From assembly GCA_017555805.1 (NCBI GenBank), contig JAFZFR010000032.1, forward strand, positions 1-53,217: 53,217 bases of DNA, in the 5' to 3' direction. Position numbers and translations under genes: made by a program. The stretch's first letter is position 1; each line of letters begins with the position of its first letter. This DNA comes from Alistipes sp. Its GTDB lineage: Bacteria; Bacteroidota; Bacteroidia; Bacteroidales; Rikenellaceae. The notes below the pieces were generated by a model, which had not been told where the DNA came from, did no database searches, and was given only the letters and a program-made list of their open reading frames with translations. Positions 24,112 through 30,934 of this stretch are shown here, piece after piece.

Positions 24112-25689
24112 ATGAAACATTTAGCATTATTTATTGCAGGATTGTTCGTTGTGGGCGTAGCCTCTGCACAGACGCAGTTTGGCGGCGGTCAGATTTCGGG
24201 TAGTTTGGAGACAAACTCAATCTACTATGTGAACGATAGCAAGATTGGCGAGAGCCCCGAGGACCGCTTCGGCTCAAACAACTATCTCAAACTTGACTAC
24301 TCGAATGGTCGCTTCTCGGCAGGTGTGCAGACAAATGCCTTCTTGCCGGTGTTGCAGGGCTATGAGGATTTGGCGTCGGGTCACAAGTTCTACCTCTCAT
24401 CGAAGTATGTGCAGTGGCAGGACGAGAACTTCGAGCTCTATGTGGGTGACATCTTCGACCAGTTGGGTAATGGTCTTGTCTTTCGCTCGTTTGAGGACCG
24501 CCAGTTGGGTCTGAATAACTCGTTGGAGGGTATCCGTGGCGTCTATAACTTCGGCAACTATGTGTCGTTGAAGGGTATGTATGGCCGTCCACGCCTCTAC
24601 ACCGATTACGCCGACAGTTGGGTGCGTGCAGCCGACTTGAGTGTATCGCTGGCTGACATCATCGGTATGGAGTCGGCGCTGCTCTCGTTGGAGGGTAGTT
24701 ATGTAAACCGCTACCAGAGCCTCTCGCTCGACCCGATGATGGACTTCTCGCAGGTTGGCCTCACATCTCCAAATATGGATATGTACTCTGGTCGCGTGAA
24801 CTTCGGCTGGAACGGCTTGTCTTTGCGCGGAGAGTATGTCTCAAAGGGTAAGGATTTGGCTGCGGCAGCGCAGCAGGCAGAGCGTGGCTCGGCAATTCTG
24901 GGAGAGGTAGGCTACAACTACGGCAACTTCACATTTATGGGTACTTACCGCCAGCTGGACAATATGGCGACTCGCCTTTCGCTGTACGATGCGGGCGTGG
25001 GTAACACTCTTAACTACTTGCCGGCATTGACTCGCCAGTACACCTATATGCTCGCCAATCTGAACCCTTATCAGGTGAATACCGAGGGCGAGATGGGTGG
25101 TCAGGTGGACCTCTGCTACTCGTTGCGTAACGAGGATGACCGCTATCGCTACTGGAACTTCCATGTGAACTACTCGTTGTTCTACACCCTGCGCAAGTCG
25201 CAGTCAGTTACGGGCAACCACGAGCGTCTGTGGCAGGACTTCAACTTCGATATCGAGCGTCAGTGGGCCAAGAAGCTCAAGACTATCTTCCTCTACTCGT
25301 TCCAGGAGTGGAATCCAACCCACGGTTACAAGCACCGCACCTATGTGTCAAATGTCTTTGTGGGCGATGTGACATATAAGTTCGACCGCAAGAAGTCGTT
25401 GCGTGTTGAGGCGCAGTACCTCTGGTCACACGAGTATGAGCGCGACTGGGTTGCAGGTCTGGCTGAGTTCAGCTTTGCACCTCACTGGAGTGTATTCTTT
25501 AGCGATATGTACAACAACGGTACAACAAAGAAGAACTACTACAGCGGTGGTTTCAGCTACACCCAGAACCGCACACGCGTGCAGTTGAGCTATGGTCGTA
25601 ACCGCGCAGGTTACATCTGCTCGGGCGGTGTATGCCGATTCTCGCCAGCATATACAGGTCTGAACCTTGTTCTCACATCATCGTTCTAA
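24112..25689 (+). CDS. DUF6029 family outer-membrane barrel protein
   Basis: The 525-residue protein has a signal peptide (1-19, SAQ) and then alternating beta strands throughout, with the recurrent Tyr/Trp/Phe pattern of a barrel. Segments such as GSLETNSIYYVNDSK, DNYLK-like strands, LYVGDIFDQLGNGLVFRS and EDRQLGLNNSLEGIRG match what I recall of DUF6029. The C terminus LNLVLTSSF ends in Phe, as BAM substrates do. The gene is coupled to the TlpA gene (9-base gap) and the Omp28 gene (19 bases downstream). Its function is not known; transport or anchoring of the partner lipoproteins is possible. Confidence 0.8.
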   Translation: MKHLALFIAGLFVVGVASAQTQFGGGQISGSLETNSIYYVNDSKIGESPEDRFGSNNYLKLDYSNGRFSAGVQTNAFLPVLQGYEDLASGHKFYLSSKYVQWQDENFELYVGDIFDQLGNGLVFRSFEDRQLGLNNSLEGIRGVYNFGNYVSLKGMYGRPRLYTDYADSWVRAADLSVSLADIIGMESALLSLEGSYVNRYQSLSLDPMMDFSQVGLTSPNMDMYSGRVNFGWNGLSLRGEYVSKGKDLAAAAQQAERGSAILGEVGYNYGNFTFMGTYRQLDNMATRLSLYDAGVGNTLNYLPALTRQYTYMLANLNPYQVNTEGEMGGQVDLCYSLRNEDDRYRYWNFHVNYSLFYTLRKSQSVTGNHERLWQDFNFDIERQWAKKLKTIFLYSFQEWNPTHGYKHRTYVSNVFVGDVTYKFDRKKSLRVEAQYLWSHEYERDWVAGLAEFSFAPHWSVFFSDMYNNGTTKKNYYSGGFSYTQNRTRVQLSYGRNRAGYICSGGVCRFSPAYTGLNLVLTSSF

Positions 25690-25708
25690 CCCATAATACC
25701 TGAAAAAT

Positions 25709-26869
25709 ATGAAGACAATTAAGTTATTTGCTATGTTTTGTGCAGCCTTGGTGTTGTGCAATTCGTGTTTGACAGGTGTGGGTACCGATGAGGATATGAA
25801 CGCACCGGTAAAGCCTCAGATTCCCGCTGATGGCGAGTTGGTATTGACCGCAACACCTTCGACTATCGTAGCCGATGGCGAGCAGTTCTCGAAGCTCACG
25901 CTGACAAAGGGCGGTGTGGAGATTACCGAGGATTTCAAGCTCTATGATGGTAAGAATCAGGAGGTGACTCTGCCCGATATGAAGTTCACAACTACCCAGA
26001 AGGGTAAGTATGAGTTCTGGGCAGCCTACGGCACCGACTACACCGAGACAATCACCATCACCGCTACTGAGAAGCAGCCAGATGCGCCAGAGGCTCCGGG
26101 TGATGACAACCCTGACAAGTTAAACTTCAAGCGCCGTGTGCTTCTCATTCAGTTCACTGGTACTGGTTGTGGTTATTGCCCAGCTATGACTGCTACACTC
26201 CGTCAGGTTATGGCAGAGGAGTATTATGCTGAGAATGCTGTGTTGGTTGCAGCTCACCGCTACAATAACTCTGACCCGGCATACCTCTATGGTGCGGCTC
26301 TGGATCAGGCTATGGGCGTTTCAAGCTACCCTCAGCTGGCTGTTGATATGCATACTCGTACAGGTTACACTAACTACCCATCGGTAACAAATCTGATTAT
26401 CAACGCAATCAATCGAGTTGAGGCTCGCGCTGGTATCGCTGCTGTGGCGGAGTATGATGAGACTACACGCACCGTATCTATCAGCGCTACCGTTAAGGCT
26501 GGCGTAAAGAGCGAGTTCCGTATCGGTGCTTGGCTTATCGAGGATGGTGTGTATGGCGTTCAGCAGAACTATGGTGTTGCCGAGGGTGATTTCAACATCC
26601 ACGACCACTGTATCCGCGTGGCGGACAGCAAGGTTACTGGCTCTGACTTCTCTGGTCACACATTGGGCGAGATTGAGGCTGGTTCTACTGCCGATTACTC
26701 ATTCTCAATCAAGCTTGAAAGCGATTGGGTGGCAGACCATTGCCGCTTGGTATTGTTCGTCACTTCACCAGAGACAAACAACTACGGCAAGAGCTATTTC
26801 TATGTGAACAACGCAGTTGAGATGCCAATCGATGGCTCAATCGACTTCGAATATCTCGACGAGGAGTAA
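25709..26869 (+). CDS. Omp28-related lipoprotein with thioredoxin-like domain
   Basis: The 386-residue lipoprotein has lipobox CNSC (C20). An N-terminal Ig-like domain (about 40-122) is followed by a Pro/Asp linker and the Omp28 domain, which starts KRRVLLIQFTGTGCGYCPAM with CGYC (C154, C157) and then VLVAAHRYNNSDP. Omp28 was named from Porphyromonas gingivalis; its role is unclear, but the CxxC suggests surface redox or adhesion functions. It is last in the TlpA-DUF6029-Omp28 set. A diverged copy of its last 57 codons occurs at 28137-28309. Confidence 0.88.
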   Translation: MKTIKLFAMFCAALVLCNSCLTGVGTDEDMNAPVKPQIPADGELVLTATPSTIVADGEQFSKLTLTKGGVEITEDFKLYDGKNQEVTLPDMKFTTTQKGKYEFWAAYGTDYTETITITATEKQPDAPEAPGDDNPDKLNFKRRVLLIQFTGTGCGYCPAMTATLRQVMAEEYYAENAVLVAAHRYNNSDPAYLYGAALDQAMGVSSYPQLAVDMHTRTGYTNYPSVTNLIINAINRVEARAGIAAVAEYDETTRTVSISATVKAGVKSEFRIGAWLIEDGVYGVQQNYGVAEGDFNIHDHCIRVADSKVTGSDFSGHTLGEIEAGSTADYSFSIKLESDWVADHCRLVLFVTSPETNNYGKSYFYVNNAVEMPIDGSIDFEYLDEE

Positions 26870-26889
26870 TCCTCCGACAACTAAATAAG

Positions 26890-26928
26890 AGAGGCTGTCC
26901 AGATTTTTCTGCGACAGCCTCTTTTTTG
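26890..26928 (+). terminator. Terminator of the TlpA-DUF6029-Omp28 set
   Basis: agaggctgtc (26890-26899) pairs perfectly with gacagcctct (26913-26922) and is followed by a T-run. The same terminator is copied, with changes, at 28333-28365. Confidence 0.9.
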
Positions 26929-26929
26929 T

Positions 26930-27907
26930 TTATTGCTTCAAGTATGGTTTCTTGCCCTTCCACAACACCTCGATGTTCGAGAGGAACCAGTTGCGACCTC
27001 GCGTCTTGTTGCCCTGGAAGAAGAGGTAGGTGCGTCCGTCCTCGTCGGTGAAGATGTGGGGATGACCCGACTCCGACTCGTTCCACTCGCCTGGCTTGCC
27101 GTTCTTAAGGAATGGTTCCTGGCTGATGCGCTCCCAGTGGATGCCGTCCTTGCTTGTGGCTACGCCCACCTGCTGTGGCTCGTTGTTGTATGCGCCCGCA
27201 TAGAACATAAAGAGTCGGTTGCCCTTACGGCAGATTGAAGCACCCTCGATGCACTGCCTCTCCCAGTCGAGTTCGGGCTTGAGGATTGACTCGTCACACG
27301 CCTGTGTCCAGTCCTCGCGGCTGAAGTCGGTGTCGGCTGGAGCGGTTGCTACGCCCTGCATCTGCACCTTGAAATCCTTGTCGCGTGTAGCGAAGTAGAG
27401 GAAAAACTTATTCTTGAAGAAGAACACCTCAGCGTCGATGGCGCGACCGCAGTTCCACTCGCCCGTAGGGCTGAAGATTGGGTTCGTCGGGTTGCGCTCA
27501 AAGTTGATGCCGTCAGCGGATGATGCGTGGCAGATGGCGTCCTTTGCGCCGTTGCCGTAGGTCTGGTAGAAGAGATGTACCTTGCCGTCGCGCACCAGAG
27601 CACCTGGCGCACAAAGACCCTTGCGCTCGTAGTCGCACCCTGGGGCAGGGGTAATCTCACCAACCTTTGTCCAGTTCACAAGGTCGTGGCTCTCGGCGAT
27701 ACCGATGTTCCAGCCCGAGCCAGGCTTATCCTTGTATGGCGGGATGGAGAAATACATAAGGTAACGATCTCCAAACTTCACAACATGGGGGTCCTTGCTG
27801 AATGGCACACCTGTGCGCGAGGTGTCGCCAAACATCATCTGTGGCGTCTGCGCCCAGCCAATAGCCACCGCAAGAGTCAAAACGAAAGAGATAAAATACT
27901 TTTTCAT
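26930..27907 (-). CDS. Secreted GH43-like glycosidase (five-bladed propeller)
   Basis: The 325-residue protein starts MKKYFISFVLTLAVAIGWA with a cleavable signal peptide. It is a five-bladed beta-propeller with SKDPHVVKFGDRYLMYFS (general-base Asp position), GRAIDAEVFFFKNKFFLYF and QCIEGASICRKGNRLFMFYAG (Glu position), as in GH43-type arabinosidases and xylosidases. A longer frame runs to 28018, but the extension crosses the S9 terminator and lacks a signal, so the ATG at 27907 is chosen. It ends only 2 bases after the Omp28 terminator region on the other strand. The substrate cannot be read from sequence. Confidence 0.78.
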   Translation of the reverse strand: MKKYFISFVLTLAVAIGWAQTPQMMFGDTSRTGVPFSKDPHVVKFGDRYLMYFSIPPYKDKPGSGWNIGIAESHDLVNWTKVGEITPAPGCDYERKGLCAPGALVRDGKVHLFYQTYGNGAKDAICHASSADGINFERNPTNPIFSPTGEWNCGRAIDAEVFFFKNKFFLYFATRDKDFKVQMQGVATAPADTDFSREDWTQACDESILKPELDWERQCIEGASICRKGNRLFMFYAGAYNNEPQQVGVATSKDGIHWERISQEPFLKNGKPGEWNESESGHPHIFTDEDGRTYLFFQGNKTRGRNWFLSNIEVLWKGKKPYLKQ

Positions 27908-27983
27908 ATTTAATTGTTTTAGGTTTTCAAAAAAGTTACTGCAACGAAGATAGTAAATATTTTCCAGAGTCTTGCAAGCGCAT

Positions 27984-28020
27984 AAAAAAAAGATTGCCCA
28001 ACCTCGGCGGTCGGGCAACC
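27984..28020 (-). terminator. Original terminator of the S9 peptidase gene
   Basis: On the minus strand ggttgccc (28020-28013) pairs with gggcaatc (27999-27992) and seven T's follow. It lies 23 bases past the stop of the S9 remnant at 28044, so it was the native terminator before the insertion. Confidence 0.82.
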
Positions 28021-28043
28021 TCTATGTGAACTTAAATAGATGT

Positions 28044-28126
28044 TTACTTCTTTAAATATTTATCCAGCCAGCCGAAGAACTCGCGGTTCCAGACGATTGA
28101 GTTCTGTGGCTTGAATACCTGGTGAG
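28044..28126 (-). pseudogene. Left-behind 3' end of the S9 peptidase gene
   Basis: This 83-base segment repeats the last 83 bases of the intact S9 gene (30935-31017), almost without change after the first 20 bases, and ends DKYLKK-stop where the intact gene ends DKYLKE-stop. It keeps the native terminator at 27984-28020. It has no start codon and is not a gene now. It shows that the S9 gene once ended here, next to the GH43-like gene. Confidence 0.9.
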
Positions 28127-28136
28127 ACAGTTTCTC

Positions 28137-28309
28137 ACTCATTCTCAATCAAACTCAAGAGTAACTGGGTGGCGGATAACTGCCGTTTGGTATTGTTCGT
28201 GACCTCACCAGAGAAGAATAGTTACGGCAAGAGTTATTTCTATGTGAACAACGCAGTTGAGATGCCAATCGATGGCTCAATCGACTACGAATATCTCGAC
28301 GAGGAGTAA
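28137..28309 (+). pseudogene. Diverged copy of the Omp28 3' end
   Basis: This segment aligns without gaps to 26697-26869, the last 57 codons of the Omp28 gene, in frame and with the same stop codon. About 50 of 56 residues agree (changes E-K, D-N, H-N, T-K, N-S, F-Y), with further silent changes. The divergence means it is not a recent local duplication but comes from another allele or paralog. Ten bases (28127-28136) of unclear origin join it to the S9 remnant. Confidence 0.9.
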
Positions 28310-28332
28310 TCCTTCGCAAGACTATATAAGAG

Positions 28333-28365
28333 AGGCTGTCCAGATTTCTGCGACAGCCTATTTTG
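28333..28365 (+). terminator. Copied Omp28 terminator
   Basis: aggctgtc (28333-28340) pairs with gacagcct (28352-28359), followed by attttgtgttttg. It corresponds to the terminator at 26890-26928 and ends just before the stop of the convergent LRR gene, which it may also terminate. Confidence 0.7.
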
Positions 28366-28372
28366 TGTTTTG

Positions 28373-30616
28373 TTATTCAAAGTCGTAGCCTACAATATCA
28401 TTGGCGTATTCTTTCCATTTTGTAGTTTGATATAACCACACAGACTCTGTTGGAACATAAAATGTGTGTTCATCAGAAATATTATGGAATGTATCCCAGT
28501 TTTCAAGTTTTGGAGGTGTTATTGCTTTACAATAAATTTGAGATAAAGATTTACAATTTCCAAAGGCGTTTTCTCCAAGAGATGTTATACCTGAACCTAT
28601 TGTTACATCTTTAAGGCTTGTACAACTTCCGAAAGCAGAGTTGCCAATTGTTGTAACACCATCCCCAATTATAACGCTTATAAGTTTATTACATCCTGCA
28701 AAAGCCAATATCTCAATGGTTGTTACACTATTAGGAATTATTAATTTTTCGAGACCTTCGCAATCTCTAAAAGCACAAGGACCTATATAAATTACATTAT
28801 TGGGAATGGTAACACTTTTGAGATTTTTACATAAATAAAATGCAGAGTCACCAATAGTCGTAATATTATTGGCGAGAACTATATTTGTTAAGTTTGAGCA
28901 GTACCCAAAACAATACCTCCCTAAACTTGTGACACTATTTGGTATAATAAAACTTGAAAGGTTTGTACAGTTTGCGAATGTGTAATCTTTAAGTTGTGTA
29001 ACTCCATTAGGAATAGCTATACTAACCAAATTAGTACATCCGTAAAATGCTTCTGCTTCAATTGAAATAAGATTTGAAAAATACTGTAACTCATCAAAAG
29101 ATGTTATAGCTGCCGCATAATCTCCAAAAAAGCGTTTTTCAATACTAAAAACTTTTGATGCCTCTTTGAAAGATATTTCACCATCGTTGTTGGTGTCAAA
29201 TTTCTCAACGCATACGGCTTTTGCGTATTTGTCAGCAAAATTGATATATCCATCTGATGGTTGGAGTTGCTGCTCAATTTCAAAACTTTGCAAAATATCA
29301 CCACACACTCCGATAAGTTCGATAACAGCCGAGCGTGGCATCTCCTCGGAGTTCTCCGCAATGTTAAAAGTGAGTGTTTCAGAACGAAGAGTCGCGCGTG
29401 TTTCTTCAAGTGTAATCCAACTTTTTGCAGTAGCGGGAATATTTACATAATAATTAAGGTTAGTTTGGAGTTTGATTTGCAGTGAGCAAGCCTCCCAATC
29501 TACTCCGTATGTGTCGTTAATATTGGTTAAAACACCTTCAGTAAAGAGTAGAGTTTTCATTTTTACGCCACCAGCTCCTGATGTTGCCAATACCACAACC
29601 TTGCCACTTGTGGCATCGGCAGGTGCTGTGATTTTGATTGAACCAGAAGTTGAGTTACTGCGAATAACGGTAGCACTCCAACCTCCATCACCCCAAGCTT
29701 CAATGGCTGTCTCGTCATCTCCGCCTGTAATAGTATAGCTTACCAATACACTTGCGCCTGGCATACAAGCAATCTCCTCTGTTGTGTCGAAAGTTATGTC
29801 AAGAGCTTTGATTTTATTAATAGCCTCCTCGACTGCTGAAAGGCGAGACTCTATGTCATCAAGACGCTTCTCCAAGCCTGCAATAGTCTCATTTACGGCT
29901 TCTATTTCATTTGCTATTTTAGTGTCAATGACTCCATTATTGTTGTTGATAGCCTCAGCAATTGCATCTTGATAACCTTTAGTTAGCTCACTTTTTGCAG
30001 TTGCGAGTTCTTCTTGGAGTGTGGCGACATCTTCTTTTATTTCTTTGTCACTTTCAATATACGCTTTATTCAGAGCCTCTATTTTTGCATCAATTTCAGC
30101 AATGGTGTAGTATCCAGTAAGTTGTTCATTTACCCAATCTTTCATAGATGCTTCAACATTGTCAATTGCTTTCGATAGAGAGTTATTCATACCCTCCACA
30201 TAAGTTTTAAGAGAGCTAATCTCGTCTGCGAGTTTATTATATTGTACCAAAGTCGCAAAGGTCGCAGTTACCCAATCTTCAGTGGCTCCCAACTCTTTGT
30301 CTATATATTCGTTAAGTTCAGCGATTAGGTTTTCAATTGTTTTGTCCTTGGCTTTAAGTTGTTCAATAGTTGCCTTAATGTCATTCAACTGCTCTGTCTC
30401 TTTCTCAAGAGCAGTGATATAATTCTTTAACTCATTGTCGGTTTTGATGAGTGAGTTAATAGAATTGGTAATGCTGGAAATCTGGCTATTGATAGATGCG
30501 ATTTGATTATTTTCAATAGCATCCAATCTGTTGTTGATTTCCTCAATGTCCCCATCATAGCAAGAAGTGAGGATAGCTCCCAAAAGTATTGGGATGATGT
30601 AAAGAAATTTTTTCAT
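28373..30616 (-). CDS. Surface lipoprotein: coiled coil, BACON, EF-hand and BspA-type leucine-rich repeats
   Basis: The 747-residue lipoprotein has lipobox LTSC (C19). Residues 22-272 form a long heptad-rich coiled coil, 375-452 a BACON-like beta-sandwich (WITLEETRATLRSETLTFNI), 474-485 a canonical EF-hand/dockerin-type calcium loop (DTNNDGEISFKE), and about 515-705 eight or nine LRR_5 units of the Treponema/BspA kind (IPNSVTSLGRYCFGYCSNL and similar). This order suggests a stalked, calcium-using adhesin or ligand-binding surface protein (inference). The DNA is clearly richer in A and T than its neighbours (frequent aat, tta, ata codons), and it is bounded by duplicated gene ends, so it came by transfer. 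A ~270-base leader precedes it. Confidence 0.85.
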   Translation of the reverse strand: MKKFLYIIPILLGAILTSCYDGDIEEINNRLDAIENNQIASINSQISSITNSINSLIKTDNELKNYITALEKETEQLNDIKATIEQLKAKDKTIENLIAELNEYIDKELGATEDWVTATFATLVQYNKLADEISSLKTYVEGMNNSLSKAIDNVEASMKDWVNEQLTGYYTIAEIDAKIEALNKAYIESDKEIKEDVATLQEELATAKSELTKGYQDAIAEAINNNNGVIDTKIANEIEAVNETIAGLEKRLDDIESRLSAVEEAINKIKALDITFDTTEEIACMPGASVLVSYTITGGDDETAIEAWGDGGWSATVIRSNSTSGSIKITAPADATSGKVVVLATSGAGGVKMKTLLFTEGVLTNINDTYGVDWEACSLQIKLQTNLNYYVNIPATAKSWITLEETRATLRSETLTFNIAENSEEMPRSAVIELIGVCGDILQSFEIEQQLQPSDGYINFADKYAKAVCVEKFDTNNDGEISFKEASKVFSIEKRFFGDYAAAITSFDELQYFSNLISIEAEAFYGCTNLVSIAIPNGVTQLKDYTFANCTNLSSFIIPNSVTSLGRYCFGYCSNLTNIVLANNITTIGDSAFYLCKNLKSVTIPNNVIYIGPCAFRDCEGLEKLIIPNSVTTIEILAFAGCNKLISVIIGDGVTTIGNSAFGSCTSLKDVTIGSGITSLGENAFGNCKSLSQIYCKAITPPKLENWDTFHNISDEHTFYVPTESVWLYQTTKWKEYANDIVGYDFE

Positions 30617-30653
30617 TGCTCTATTGGTTTAAGTTTGTTTCTTTTGTGTTATC

Positions 30654-30821
30654 CCAACGAACAATAAAAAGGGCGTGATACCGTTCGTTGGTCGCTTATC
30701 TGATTCTGTCGGCTCGGCAAAGCCTTGTACACAAATAAGCACGAACGGTTCACACCCAAAGGATGCGAACCTTCGCTACTTACTCTCGTGTACTACATAA
30801 ATTTTGCCGATTTACAGAATC
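30654..30821 (-). ncRNA. Structured leader RNA with competing helices upstream of the LRR gene
   Basis: Read in either sense, nested complementary segments build one long rod: 30702-30708 with 30815-30821, 30714-30721 with 30803-30810, 30727-30732 with 30788-30793, and 30738-30751 with 30767-30777, around a 15-base apical loop. The arm at 30672-30699 can instead pair with 30735-30756 (about 22 bp with two bulges), which opens the rod, or 30683-30691 can pair with 30654-30662 to form a hairpin 38 bases before the LRR start codon. Such exclusive choices are typical of a cis-regulatory switch. A palindromic mobile element is the main alternative. I know of no named family that fits. Confidence 0.55.
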
Positions 30822-30892
30822 GAGAATAAGAGCTATAAGCTCAATTTATTTATAAAAGTTTATGTCTGTTTCGTAATTGTAGTTTTGTTTAT

Positions 30893-30900
30893 CAAATATA
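30893..30900 (-). promoter_or_regulatory. -7 element upstream of the leader RNA
   Basis: TATATTTG on the minus strand matches TAnnTTTG. Transcription from here would give a leader of about 270 bases that includes the whole rod structure. No -33 element is evident. Confidence 0.5.
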
Positions 30901-30934
30901 CGAAAAATTTCTCTAATACTTTAATAATATATTC

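Noticed and set aside
27908-28018. Longer N terminus for the GH43-like protein
   Set aside because: The extension reads through the S9 terminator hairpin, lacks a signal peptide, and puts 37 unrelated residues before a perfect signal sequence.
30654-30821. Integron attC site
   Set aside because: The inverted repeats and AAC/GTT ends are suggestive, but the RYYYAAC and GTTRRRY boxes do not match exactly and no integrase or cassette series is visible.
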